Of a DNA stretch of 64,000 nucleotides, positions 22,531 to 33,529 are shown piece by piece. The notes beneath the pieces are model-generated. The model saw nothing but the letters and a program-made list of their open reading frames with translations, had not been told where the DNA came from and made no database searches. A program made the translations under genes and the position numbers. Position 1 is the first letter of the stretch. Each line of letters begins with the position of its first letter. Source of the stretch: Psylliodes chrysocephalus (taxonomy: Eukaryota; Arthropoda; Insecta; Coleoptera; Chrysomelidae); the NCBI GenBank assembly GCA_927349885.1, contig OV651813.1:6091945-6155944 (forward strand), read 5' to 3'.

Positions 22531-23337
22531 AACCAAGGAACGGAACCATAATTAATTTAATATTGAATGTTCATAATATACTGTAAAAAACTCATTAACA
22601 ACTGTAAATTCATTAATTCAAATCTAGAGTTACTTAAACAGAAATAAACTTAAGAAGAATTCCAAATCATATCGAATTATTTAAAATTACTATATTATTC
22701 CTGGCATTAGTTCGGTAATATAAGCACTACCTAATTATTATTTAGTTGCCAAGTGATTCTCAGAATACAACCTACTGCACCCTGCTGTTATGAGTGTTGC
22801 ATACGTAATAGGTCTTAGGCTCAAATGAATAAAGTAAACTCTTTTAGAACAGGGTTTGTTTAGTCGGAACAAATGATGTCTAAGGTCGGAACACTAACAA
22901 ACCGAAGGATAGGCGAGGTGAGAGGGAGGTTGTTTACATTACATAGGCGTATCATAAATTTATTTTAATATGATAGGAATATTATTGAAATTTAATATTT
23001 TTTAATTTGGGTATTTTCATTATTATAAAATGTATATATTTGTTAGTTTAAAATATACAAAAATAACCTTTTTAAGTCTTTATTTAAATATAATACAAAT
23101 TTTTTATTAATGACCGACAATTGTTAAATTATCTTTGAATATTTGTAAGTATCGCAGATCTATGCAAATTTATGAATTTTACAACAAAAATCTCGCAGAT
23201 GATTTAAAGATTTTTAGTAGAAACAATGGCAATAACTCCGCATTAGTCTGACCTAAATAAGTTTGTTACCCAGTCTAAAAATAATGCTCTTTCTATAAAT
23301 GTTTGTGCAACCATGCATTTTACATGATCCTCTAATC
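22531..23337. other. Intergenic, no gene seen
   Basis: AT-rich region between the putative IBTK promoter and the hAT element. No feature was recognised. Confidence 0.4.
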
Positions 23338-25200
23338 CAGTGGTCGCCAACCTGTCGATCGCGAGCTACCGGTAGCTCGCGGAGGCAATTCTGGTAGCTC
23401 TCACAACGATTTTAATTTAAAAAATACAAACTGCAAAAATCAGAGAAGCTTCCGAAAATTCAACAAAAAATCTAATTGTCATAATATTAAACATAAACAG
23501 CGGCAACGTTGCGGTGAGCGATCTGCCACTGACGCCATCAAGCTAGAATCGGCTAGAACCGACCAGCCGGACCAGCGCGTTAGTGTTCGAGAACGATCAG
23601 GATTACTTTAAAATAAGCACGGCGCGGCGACATTGCGCTTAGTTTAAAACTGAACGCGTAACCAACGTCCAGCGGTTGGGTTAGTAGAGAACAACAAAAA
23701 ATAATATGGCAAGCAGTTGTAAGAAGGTAAAGACATACCACTTTCATTCGGAATTGGAAGAACAATACTTTTTTACAGAAGTTAAAGATAAAAATGTGTG
23801 TTTGTTATGTAATACTTCGGTCTCCGTTGCTAAAAAAGGAAATATTGAGAGACATCATAAAACTGTACATTCTAATTTTGAAAAATCATTCCCACTACAT
23901 TCTGCCGCCAGAAAGGAGAAACTGAAACAGTTAAAAAAGCAGTTAATTAGACAACAATTAATATTTTTAAGAACAGTCAACAAAAATAAGGCTGCAACTG
24001 AAGCATCGTACCGTGTGTCCCAGATAATTGCACAAAAAAAGAAACCTTATGAAGACGGGGAAATGATAAAACAGGCGTTTTTAGAAGCTGCTGATTCGTT
24101 ATTTGCCAACTTTAGAAATAAAGACGAGATAGTTTCAGCTATAAAATCTACGCAACTTTCTGCTAATACAGTGATGAGACGTATAGAAGTAATGAGCAAT
24201 GATATTTTTTTACAGTTAAGAACTGACATAGATAACTGTTTATTTTTCACTTCAACTGGATGAATCAACAGATGTCGTTAACACTGCCCAGATGGCCGTG
24301 TTCGTCAGGATGGTTTTTAGTGATTTTACGATTAAAGAAGATCTTTTGAAGTTTATTCCACTGAAAGGATACACTACAGGACAGGTTTTCTCATTTAAAA
24401 AATATTATTTCTTCCGAGAAAATTCCAATATCGAAAATGGTAGGATTGACAACCGATGGCGCTCCAGCTATGGTGGGTTGTGATAAGGGTCTGGTGGCGT
24501 TATGTCGTAAAGATGAAACTTTTCCCCAATTTCTCTGTTACCACTGCATTATCCATCAGCAAGCATTATGTGGAAATTTCCTGAAACTAAACAACGTTAT
24601 GAAACTGGTGGTAAAAATTGTGAACAAGATTAGAGCTCAAGCGTTACAAAGAAGATTATTCAAAACCTTGGCCGATGAAGTTGACTGTCAATACGGGGAC
24701 CTACTCCTTCACTCTGAAGTCCGATGGTTAAGTAGAGGACGGGTACTGAAACGTTTTAATGATGTCCTATCAGGCATAGTTCAATTTTTCAAACAACGCG
24801 ATGAACCGACTCCGAAACTAGAAAATTCAATCTGGCTTAGAGATTTTGGTTTTTTCGTGGACATTACAGAGATATATTAAACGAACTTAATTTGCAGCTT
24901 CAGGGGAGAGACAAAAAACTAGCGGAAATGATTTCTGATATAAAAGCATTTATCAAAAAGCTGGAGTTTTGGGAACAAAACCTAATTAACAGTAATGCCA
25001 AGCATTTTCCTATTCTTTCAGAAAAAATATCTCAAAATCCATTAGAACCCTATGACAGCAAATATCATGTAGAAATAGTTTCTACCCTGAAGAATAACTT
25101 CTAAAATCGTTTGAAGGATTTCAACGAAATGGCTTTAGTAGCGCAGTTTGTTGTTTCACCCTTTATGGAAATTGATATCCAACAGTTTGCAACTTTATGA
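23338..25200 (+). mobile_element. hAT transposon relic (GTF2IRD2/ZBED5-like), 3' end lost
   Basis: The left end CAGTGGTCGCCAACCTG at 23338 is a classical hAT (Charlie-type) terminal repeat, followed by a self-complementary GCGAGCTACCGGTAGCTCGC. A plus-strand transposase follows in frame-broken pieces up to about 25196. No matching right terminal repeat or 8-bp duplication was found downstream, so the 3' end is lost or highly diverged. Confidence 0.85.
23706..25196 (+). pseudogene. hAT transposase with BED finger, frame-broken
   Basis: The first piece (23706-24263) has an N-terminal BED-like zinc finger, CLLCNTSVSV then HHKTVH, and a helical region. After a frameshift near 24250 it continues LDESTDVVNTAQMAVFVR, the first catalytic Asp region of hAT transposases. 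The second piece (24437-24880) reads MVGLTTDGAPAMVG (catalytic TDGAPAM box), FLCYHCIIHQQALCG and GDLLLHSEVRWLSRG (the conserved H.EVRWLSRG block). The third (24885-25104) reads ELNLQLQGRDKKLAEM. The C-terminal dimerisation end fades at about 25196. The order and motifs match the GTF2IRD2-like group of domesticated and active hATs. At least three disruptions make this copy inactive. Confidence 0.88.
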
Positions 25201-25499
25201 TATAGGTAATTTTGGTTCAATCTACTTATTTTAATCTCACCAACATACATAGTAGCACTATGTACACCGAATTTTGGGACACCCTGTATTATTTTGAAAT
25301 TAATGTTTTTTGTATACATCTAAAATGTTTCTGCATTCTTTAGATTTACGTAAAATGTACGTCTCTGGTATATTTACTTGAACATCTTTTAATGTCTCTC
25401 TCTATGTTTCATTTATTGTTTCTTCTCTTTTGATTTTAATTTAATTTAATTTAGATACAAAAAGATTAATTTATTTTAATTATAAGTTGGTATTTGGAC

Positions 25500-25950
25500 G
25501 TTTTTTAATCTTCTGGCCCACCGTGCGATGCCGACGTCGCTTCGCCGAGAGAAGAGACCGAGCATCGAGCGCAACACAGCCACCCAGGATTTCCCAATAT
25601 AACCCGCGTAGCCAGAAAACACACTCCCGACCCGTCAACAGCTGATCCGGCGGATCCCGGCGACCGACGCCAGTACAAGCGTCGCGGCGGTACGGGACGC
25701 ACACTCTCGACGACATCCTATTCTTTTCTATCCCTTCCCGATCGGAACACGTGGACTAGCGACGACGACAAACGCCACAAGAACTTTCTGCGAACTTTTT
25801 TTCTTTCGATTGGTTCGGTACTTTTTTCACTTCTGGGTATCCGATGTGATAAAATTGAATAAAATTGTAATTGAATTGGAGTTTATGAAGCGAGACTCGT
25901 TGTGTTTTGGTATTTTTTAATATTTTGCGTGTTTGCCAAAAGGATTGCTG
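25500..25950 (+). promoter_or_regulatory. Possible non-coding first exon and CpG-rich promoter
   Basis: A block of about 280 bp (25510-25790) is rich in CpG and GC, in contrast to its surroundings, without any terminal repeats. It is followed by an AT-richer part ending AGGATTGCTG|GTGAGTGTAC, an excellent splice donor at 25950/25951. This is what an untranslated first exon of a plus-strand gene with a long first intron looks like. No matching coding exon is seen downstream in the window. Small open frames on both strands here (for example 25480-25716 minus) reflect the GC content. A GC-rich repeat is the alternative. Confidence 0.35.
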
Positions 25951-26352
25951 GTGAGTGTACATTACACTATTATACTTGTAATAGCTTTTTTTAATAGCCG
26001 GATTACTTAAAATTTATTTTAAAATCTTTCAAGACGTCGTTCGATAAATAATTTTGTGTACGAAAAAAGATAATTTGATTTGGGTTTTTGAACAGTCAAA
26101 TGTTTTTAAACTTCATAGGAAACTTTACTACTTATAAAGTATTTTAGTTAAAGTTCAGATCACTGAAGGCTGAAGAAATAATGATTTAACTTGTTATTAT
26201 TAATATACTTTTATTTTCTTACTAACTCCATCTCTGTGTGTGTATTGTAGGAAGAGTAAAATAGAAAAATAATTGGGTGTTGGTTGGTGAAGAGGTTGGA
26301 TTAGAAACGAGTCCATTGACCACATATTTTTGGAGGGTTATATCTATTTTAA

Positions 26353-27248
26353 CCCTACAGCGGTATCGTACGTAAAATTTACGTGTGGTTTGTAGCAAAA
26401 GGGCCCTCTCCACTAATTCTTAAGTCGCGATCTCGAGCTTTCAGCAGTGCCTCAGAAAATATCCACTTGTGAAGATTTCTAGGTATTAGAGTTGCAACTA
26501 TTTAGCAAAAGAAGATGTGGCTTGATTTTGTAAAGTATACACGTAAAAAATACGCATCGATACCAATAAGCAGTTATTTGTTGTACGTTTATCAGACGTG
26601 TCGCCAAGCTTAAAATTTTAGGCTTCGCTTATTTCTTAACGACTGTCACTGCAAATGGCCCTATGTGTCTTTTACAATATGATAAACATCTTGCATCAAT
26701 TTATACATAATTTAGTCACACAATATTGAAGGATTAGGTGGTAAAAATTTAACACGTTTTGAGTACTTCACAAAAGTCTTACTAAACCATGGCAATCACA
26801 ACGTCAACAAATAGGATACCTAAATACAGTAAGTGCAATAGATATTTAAGAAACTTTTTTACCCAGTAAATATTTCAAAGGGGAGGGGATCAAAAAGGGA
26901 CCTTTGCCACCTTTGTCCTACATTAAAGGAAAGAATGGCAACTACGTACTGCGTAAAATGTACCAAAACAGTATGTGGGGAATACCAAATAAAAATATGC
27001 ACGTGTTTCAATAAAATAAAATGAAAAAATGTTCTCTTTATTTTTAAATTCATTTACTGTAATTTTTTAATTTTAAAATATTGTTTTGTTATTAAAATAT
27101 GTTAAAAACACTATTTTATGTTTCGATAAAAAAAAATGAAACATGAAACAGGTAATTTCACAAAGTTTACATGTAAAAATTTGCGAATGCGTAAATTTTA
27201 CGTGTCCATACCAACAAGCGGTAGAAATTAAACGATACCGTTCTAGGG
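26353..27248 (+). mobile_element. Internally deleted piggyBac element with TTAA duplications
   Basis: The left terminus CCCTACAGCGGTATCG and the right terminus (reverse complement CCCTAGAACGGTATCG) are inverted, and both are flanked by TTAA (26349-26352 and 27249-27252), the hallmark of piggyBac. Internal copies of an ACGTAAAATTTACGTG-like motif lie near both ends. A C-terminal transposase remnant is on the plus strand. The 896-bp size means most of the transposase is deleted. Confidence 0.85.
26842..27024 (+). pseudogene. piggyBac transposase C-terminal Cys-rich domain
   Basis: The plus strand reads KRDLCHLCPTLKERMATT followed by YCVKCTKTVCGEYQIKICTC, ending at a stop at 27022-27024. The CxxC...CxxC...C...CxC series is the zinc-binding domain that ends piggyBac transposases and binds the terminal repeats. 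The usual His after VCGE is Tyr here. The DDD catalytic core is not present. Confidence 0.75.
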
Positions 27249-27252
27249 TTAA

Positions 27253-28100
27253 ATTATGTATCCAACTGTATAGGAAAAACACAATATTTATTTTTATTTA
27301 TTGGTAAGAGGTAGTAAATGAGCATTATGAACTGGAAACTATACATTTATTTTCCCTAATTCTTCATGCAAGGTTTTATTCTCTTCTCTTTTTTTATAAT
27401 AAAAGAATATGTGATTTATGTCACATATATAGTAGAATCGTAATTGACACGGAGTAATAAATCTGTCAGATCAGGTGTGGCTGCCTTTATTATTATTTAC
27501 TGGATACATAAAATCATCATTTAAAAATATATTTTTTTAAATATGTATTTTGAGTATTATTTCGATATGTAGGTACTTTACAAAATGTTTTTTGAGTTAT
27601 TTACAATTGTCATGTAAATTGTAGAGTTATCTGTTTGAGTAAATTAATAACAAGGTACATAACAAATATTTTTCAAGACCTATAAATTTAACTATTCGGT
27701 ATACCTACATTAGATTATTAAAATCGTTATTCATCATTGACTTTTTGGAAATATTTGATGTCATGGTAAAAGTTAATGACAAGTAGGGAGAAAGGTTTCA
27801 GCATAGATTATAGAAAGTAATGTGAGGGTTCAAAAATCTATAAATGTGGCTATAATTGTATAAAAAATGTAAATGTGATAAATTCTTAAATTATAGAAAT
27901 TTATAATCTAAGGCTATGGAAAAATCAAAATGATAACAAGGGGTGAGATTATAAAATGGTTACCTACCTAGGATTTGATCAGTTCCCAATATTACCCTGT
28001 TTGATTAGCCTTCTATATTATCTATTACACTAAAAAGTTGTGGTTATTTTCGGTTAATAGTGACCAAAAACGCCCCTATTGGGGCTAAGCCGTTGTTCGC
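27253..28100. other. No gene seen
   Basis: AT-rich spacer between the piggyBac and RTE-like elements. Nothing was recognised. Confidence 0.4.
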
Positions 28101-29341
28101 TCTCTAGACCCATATTTTGGGAGGATCAATCCCATTCTGTCAGATAATACTCTCTACAATATCCCTCCATTTTTCCCTATCCTGTACCATTGGTACTGTC
28201 CTATCACCTTTTTTGTTGTTTGCGCTAGCAGTCTTTGTATTATTTGACATATTTGTTGGTCACCTTTTTTATAAACTGTTTTTACCTCTCCTATTTCCCA
28301 CTTTCTCGGAATTTTTTCCTTTTTCCATATTTTCTGAATTAGAGATAATAGTCTTTCTTTCAATTCGTTGCTTCTATATTTAATGAGTTCAATGTTATTT
28401 CCATCTTTTCCTGGTGATTTTCAATTTGTATTATTCCCAATGAGCTTTTCTATCTCTTTTCTTGCTGGGTTAGCAATTATGTTCTTTTCTTCTATTTCCT
28501 CTTCCTCTATAATCTCAGATTCTTCCATCTCCGGATCGATTAAAAGATCTTTAAAGTAATCTATCCACACCTGCTTGTATTTTACATTTTCATCTTCCAG
28601 TATTAGTATATTTTGTTCTGTTCTTTAATTTTCTTGTTTACTTCTTTCTTGTTCAGTTATTTTTTATTTTATTGTCTATCCACATTCTTTTACTTCTTTT
28701 TATCAGTTTTTTGGTTTGTTTTCTTAGTTCTTCATAGGCCATTTTATCTTCTATTCTATTTGTTCTCAGCCACTTGATTCTTGCTTGTACATTTTTCATT
28801 GTACCATTCTTTTCTTACTTTTTCTGTGCAACCCCAATGTTTTCTTCTGCTGCTACTTCTATGCTTTCTCTAATGACTTTCAATTCTGCTTCTATTTCAT
28901 TTTCTTCACGTTTATTGCTTAATATTGATTTTACTTTCTCTGCATATTTAGTTTTTACTTTTTTTAGTTGACCTACATCCCATTTGTGTTGCATTGTGTT
29001 AAGTTTTTTAGTTCTTTTCACTTTTTTTTAGGGTAGCAGTGACCATGTAAAACATGCTCCTCTAAATGTCCTTATTGTCTTTTATTGTCTAATATTTTCT
29101 TTTTGTGCTGAGTACGTGATAAATTTGATTGTATATTTTTTCATTTGGTGATATCCAAGTCACTTTATGCATTTTGGGATGCTTAAATTTTTCGTCGGCT
29201 GAATGCAAAAACTAGGTAACTTTTTTTTTGTTGTTTCGAGAAAATCAATAAAGTATTATTGGTAACATATTAGAATATGTCTGGAGAAAGCTTATTTAAA
29301 AAAAATAAAGCTATTTTTTGCATTCAGCCGACGTTATGATC

Positions 29342-29554
29342 CTATTTATTTGAGCTGCATAACCTCTGTCTGTTGTCGTTTGTTTTTTCGTGTATGGTGT
29401 ATTTACCTGCTACTTGCTTTACATGATCTTCTTCGCCTAATTTTGCATTAAAATCTCCAAGCACTATTATTACATCTTCCTTTGGAATATTTTTTATTTC
29501 CTTTTCTACTTTATCGTAGAAAGCCTCTTTCTCCTCTGGTTTGGTTTTTTCCAT
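29342..29554 (-). pseudogene. APE-type endonuclease fragment of RTE-like LINE
   Basis: The 70-codon frame reads EEKEAFYDKVEKEIKNI then VIIVLGDFNAKLGEED, the metal-binding GDFN box of apurinic-type endonucleases that nick target DNA for LINE insertion. Upstream pieces of the same domain are in other frames up to about 29890. Confidence 0.7.
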
Positions 29555-30105
29555 GGGAGCGTATATATTAAGCAGTGATATATTGAATGGTTTTGCTTAC
29601 TCGTAGATAGGCTATTCTTTCATTTATTGGGTTAAATTCTATTGTTTTTTCTTGTAAATTGCCTAGCATCATAAATCCCACCCCATACTGTTCTTGGTTT
29701 TCGTATCCAGAATAATGCAACGCAAATCCTTTTTTTCAATTGTTCCTTTGCCTTTTCATCTTATTTCCTGTATAGCTGTAACATTTATGCCATATCTATT
29801 AAGTTCTTTTCGTATTTCTTGCATTCTTTCAGGTTCTAAAATTGTTCTAACATTTCAGGTACTTATTCTCAATTCACTTCTGCATTTTATTTTTCTTTAC
29901 TCTAACTTTTTTCTTTCAGCATTCCGCTTTATTTTCATGAGTCTCTGTTTCTTGTCCAGTTCTTTGCCAAGTCGTTTCCTTCATTTTCTATCCTTTGTTT
30001 TCCTTTTCTTTCCCTATATTGTCTGCTAGTTTTTAGAAGTGTCCTCATTATTTCCTGTTTTTTTCGTCATCTTGTTTACCATTTCATACTGTTCTGCCTC
30101 CTTAT

Positions 30106-30543
30106 CTAGTGCTCATGCGTTGAATGTTCTTCCAGTTTTCCTCTTTCCATTTGTTTTTTGGTAAAAGTGCTGTTGAAAACGTTTCTCTGACATAAATATT
30201 CTATTGTATACATCTTGTCATTTATATATAATTTATTGTAATTTATGTTTGCTTTATGTCCATTCTCTCTAGCTTCCTTCATATGCTTTCTTAATATTTT
30301 TCGCAGTTTTTGAATTTCTTTCGGATAATCTTCATCTATAAATATGTATGTACCTTTTAGCTTCGAAGTGTCTCTAAATATTTCTCTTTTTTTATGCCAA
30401 TCCCTAAATTCCACTAACATTGGCCTTACTTTGTTTTCAATTGTATTTCCTATTCTTCTTAATTCAGCTATGTCCTCTTTTTCATTGAGTTCCACTGGGA
30501 GTTTCACCATCACTTCTTTTATTTTATTTTTCATAATTAACAT
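30106..30543 (-). pseudogene. ORF1-like protein fragment of RTE-like LINE
   Basis: The 145-codon charged frame contains NKIKEVMVKLPVELNEKED, LKGTYIFIDEDYPKEI and RKILRKHMKEARENGHKAN. It is coiled-coil-like and resembles the small protein encoded before the endonuclease in insect RTE-type elements. It may be the last part of ORF1. Confidence 0.6.
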
Positions 30544-30619
30544 ATCCTCATTATTAGTTACCTCAATTCCAAAGAGGACTATCTTTTTTCCTCCTAGTTT
30601 CCCTTTCTAACTCTATTAT

Positions 30620-31085
30620 TCTTCCTTCTTGTTTACTTTGTGGACATTATATCTGAACTGTTTATCAAGAATACATTTTTTCACAAAATCAATAATAAAC
30701 AGTTTTCCATATACTTCTAACTTAAGTAGACATACTGTATATAGTTGTATCAAAAGCAATATACCACACATGGTTAAATTCCATTAGTTATCCGTCCACT
30801 CTGTATATGAAAAATAAAAGAGGGATTATTTACTATCTGTTTTCAATCTTTGCCAGAATAACAATAGAACTTATAAAAGTTAAAAATTACTGTGAGATCC
30901 ATTGTCGAATGCATCATTGTCATTTAATCTGCAACCGATACTGCCCTTTCCAGATTGACGAACTAAATCACGACCCAATTTATTTGAAATAAAATCGATG
31001 CCTGTAAATATACGAGGTGGTGTTAATAAATACCATATTAAATTCCGCAACATTTGTAAGCCAGCCTTGGTAGAAATCTGGAATG
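30620..31085. other. No gene seen
   Basis: Spacer upstream of the RTE-like element. Nothing was recognised. Confidence 0.35.
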
Positions 31086-31089
31086 ATAA

Positions 31090-31280
31090 TATCGGACCAA
31101 GCTTGGTTATCAAAACTGATCATTGTTATGGTAAGGCCATACTTAAATGCCAAAACTGGGCCATGCTTGATTGCCATGACTCGCCTAAACTTCATTTTAA
31201 AGGCTGGGCCGTGCGTTATTGCCAGGTCTGTGCCATGTTTGATTACCAGAAATTCGCCATGCTTGGTTGCTAGGATTATA
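31090..31280. repeat. Minisatellite of GGGCCATGCTTGATTGCCA type
   Basis: Copies of a CCATGCTTGATTGCC-like motif start near 31097, 31161, 31209, 31233 and 31258, spaced by about 25 bp or its multiples. The same motif family, in the same orientation, makes up the array at 32555-32900. Confidence 0.7.
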
Positions 31281-31460
31281 TCCAGAAATTATATCCATAC
31301 CATCAAATTCACTATCACTACTATCGTTAGACACATTATTATTAAAATCATTGTTCAAAGTCTGTAAATTACATAGTTCTGTACCACTATGATAATTAAC
31401 GTCATCTACACTGCTGTTAGAAGTTTCATTACTTGAACTTGGTACTTTGATACCTAACAT
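31280..31460 (-). pseudogene. Unknown short coding-like segment next to the minisatellite
   Basis: The minus strand reads MLGIKVPSSSNETSNSSVDD and continues SDSEFDGMDIISG, an acidic, Ser/Asn-rich stretch that then runs into the minisatellite. I do not recognise the family. Its low complexity is compatible with the N-terminal part of a transposon protein, or with no gene at all. Confidence 0.3.
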
Positions 31461-32550
31461 TCTTTCTGTATTTAAAACTTTAAAAATTTTGTTTTATTTA
31501 TCTCACGCCACCTTTTAACTCTAAAGTATGAATCAGACACAACGATATCTATCAAGTAGCAACAAAAAGTATGATTTAAAAGTTAACAATAAAGAAACTC
31601 AACTACAAATACGCACATGAAAATAGTTCGATTTTCTCTTCTCTTCTATTCTATTACTACCCACTACTCGTACGCCTCGCTTAGTAATTATGATGAACTA
31701 AACAAAATATACTAAACTAAACTTGTTAACTAAACTATATACACTGTAACGCTCACGCTGACAGGTTATGATATGGCAAAATTATGGCAACCCTGTAGGC
31801 CTGGTGATTTGACAAGGTCAATGAAATAGATAGTTACATAGATTGATCATCCATATTTTTCAAAATAAACATAAGCTTATGCCTTGATGTAAAAATGTTA
31901 GCAGTTATTATTTTTTAAATATCTAAAGGCTGACAATTGGTTTTAAAACACATTTTTGCTAAACCGATTCAAATTAATAAATATTTGCCAGGCAATATGG
32001 CAGCACGCAAACGACCAGCTTTGAGCAATCTATATACCTATATATGTATCATTGACCCTATTAATGTCAACATGACAACAGGGTTGCCATATCTAAACTG
32101 TCATTACCCACTGGTAGCCATTTGGACAGGTCGTTGGAATGCCTAATTCTAGTTAGAGAGAAATATATTAATATCTCTATCTCTTTGTTTGTATTTGTCA
32201 GTTTTACAAAGCTTTTCTCAGACAATTATTCCAGTGTTTAATTTAAATTTGTTCGTGTTGTGGTGTTAAAAGTAATTGTTGTTAATATTATATTCATAAC
32301 AAAAAAGTCATATTTTGTTTCCACTTCATTAAAAATGCACCTACCTACCTTTTAAAACATTTTATTTTATATTCTACTTGGTCAACATTTTCGCATTTAA
32401 AATGACCCAGCGAAATTGTTTTACGGTACGCTACTGCTGAGAATTCTAAAACGAGTGAGAAAGCCTTCATTAGAAAGAGAGATATTGATTAATATTGTAT
32501 AACTTTATGCAGTGGTGGCCTATCTGCTATTATATTATCTAAGGTTACCA
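31461..32550. other. Repeat-derived spacer
   Basis: No coding sequence. A segment at about 32083-32145 (GTTGCCATATCTAAACTGTC, then CAGGTCGTTGGAATGCC) recurs inverted at 61430-61500, so it belongs to a dispersed repeat. Confidence 0.5.
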
Positions 32551-32554
32551 CAGC

Positions 32555-32900
32555 TGAGAATCCCAGTCTTGGCCCAAAGCTGGAAAACCACAGGTAAGGA
32601 TGAGGCTCGGTTATCCAGTCCTGGGCCAAGGATGGGTAACTAAAGACATGGCCAAAGCTGGGTCTGCCAATTGTGACCCAATTCTGGTTAGTCAATGAAT
32701 GGCCGAAACTGGGCATTCCAGCCTTGGCCCAGAACTGGTAAATCACAGGTAAAGCCGAGGCTCGGTTACTCAGTCTTGGGGCAAGGATGATCAAACACAG
32801 GCATGACCAAAGCTGGATCTCCCAGTTCTGATCCAAGCATGGGTCAATATAGGTACGCTGAAACTAGGTTTCCCAGTACTGGGCCAAGCATGGCCCCTTT
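32555..32900. repeat. 51-bp minisatellite, about seven units
   Basis: The block TCCCAGTxxTGGGCCAAGC.TGG recurs near 32565, 32616, 32667, 32718, 32769, 32820 and 32871, so the period is 51 bp. Because 51 is a multiple of 3, an open frame on the minus strand (32489-32836) shows a 17-residue period, but it has no other sign of being a gene. Confidence 0.85.
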
Positions 32901-33145
32901 ATTCAACTCGGGGAACTCCTGTATTGGTAGCTTCTTTGGATATCTCTGGAGTAGGCTCCACTTGAACAATATTGGTAACTTGATTGGTAATGGCTCCATA
33001 ATTAGGATTGGAATCAGCATCGTTACTTTTCGTGCTTTGTAAGTAACTTAATGGACTTTTAGCTTCCAGCCTGTTTTTGAATTTAAATTTGCTTTTTAAC
33101 CCCTTTTCTTTTGCACTGAGCACCCGATAATCCTTTACGTCCATT
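32899..33145 (-). pseudogene. Unknown basic N-terminal coding-like segment
   Basis: The minus strand from ATG at 33145 reads MDVKDYRVLSAKEKGLKSK and continues LEAKSPLSYLQSTKSN and EISKEATNTGVP. It then enters the 51-bp repeats at 32900. It looks like a real N-terminus with Lys-rich sequence, but I do not recognise a family. It may belong to the same unknown element as the repeats. Confidence 0.35.
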
Positions 33146-33455
33146 ATATATTCTAAAAACAACTAAGAAATGCTTCAAATAAAAAACAGATGCATTTTAG
33201 AATATTTTTCGAATGTTTCAAGGCGAGATTTTGTTGGCTTTGTTTACGGTAAATTTAAAAAAAAAACCTTATTACATGTCTGACTTTTTGGTTTTAATGA
33301 AAATTGAATCTCTGAAGAAGGTTGAGCAATCCATTGTACAGTGTATTCCAAAAAGTGTGTTTTTTTAGACACATTGCATAATGTGCTCTTCGAGTACGTC
33401 ATTAACAACAAAGTGTACTCATATATTGTTGTTAGGCACGTCAGAATCCATTATA

Positions 33456-33520
33456 CAGTGTGTTTCAAAAAGTGTTTCATAAAACTTTTTCTTGTTTATA
33501 AAACTTTTTGGAACGCACTG
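33456..33520. mobile_element. 65-bp mariner-type MITE
   Basis: The left end CAGTGTGTTTCAAAAAGT and the reverse complement of the right end CAGTGCGTTCCAAAAAGT are inverted, with TA on both sides (33454-33455 and 33521-33522). A further half-copy, CAGTGTATTCCAAAAAGTG, lies near 33340. Confidence 0.75.
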
Positions 33521-33529
33521 TATAATGAA

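Larger units (their letters stand above)
28110..30610 (-). mobile_element. RTE-like non-LTR retrotransposon relic
   Basis: On the minus strand, from high to low coordinates, there is an ORF1-like charged region (30543-30106, ending with NKLYINDKMYTIEY) and an endonuclease region with RYGINVTAIQEIR (about 29790). It continues with DVIIVLGDFNAKLGEEDHV (29342-29554, the catalytic GDFNAK box). A basic linker, KWDVGQLKKVKTKYAEK (28815-29021), leads into the beginning of the RT with SPGKDGNNIELIKY and LIQKIWKKEKIPRKWEIG (about 28430-28154). The RT is cut off near 28110, so the 3' part is missing. Stops and frameshifts are common. The endonuclease and RT wording fits the RTE clade. Confidence 0.78.

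Noticed and set aside
23337..25260. An 8-bp duplication for the hAT at 23338
   Set aside because: The bases before the left end (CTCTAATC) do not recur after the last transposase match, and no right terminal repeat was found, so I do not claim a complete element.
25480..25716. Arg-rich open frames on the minus strand in the GC-rich block
   Set aside because: Two overlapping frames in different phases, no recognisable domain; explained by high GC content and few stop codons.
28117..30029. Several Phe/Leu/Ser-rich plus-strand open frames
   Set aside because: They are the antisense of the Lys/Glu-rich RTE-like LINE proteins; the minus-strand reading has the GDFNAK and RT motifs.
32489..32836. 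115-codon minus-strand frame with a 17-residue period
   Set aside because: Produced by the 51-bp minisatellite; no start context or domain supports a gene.
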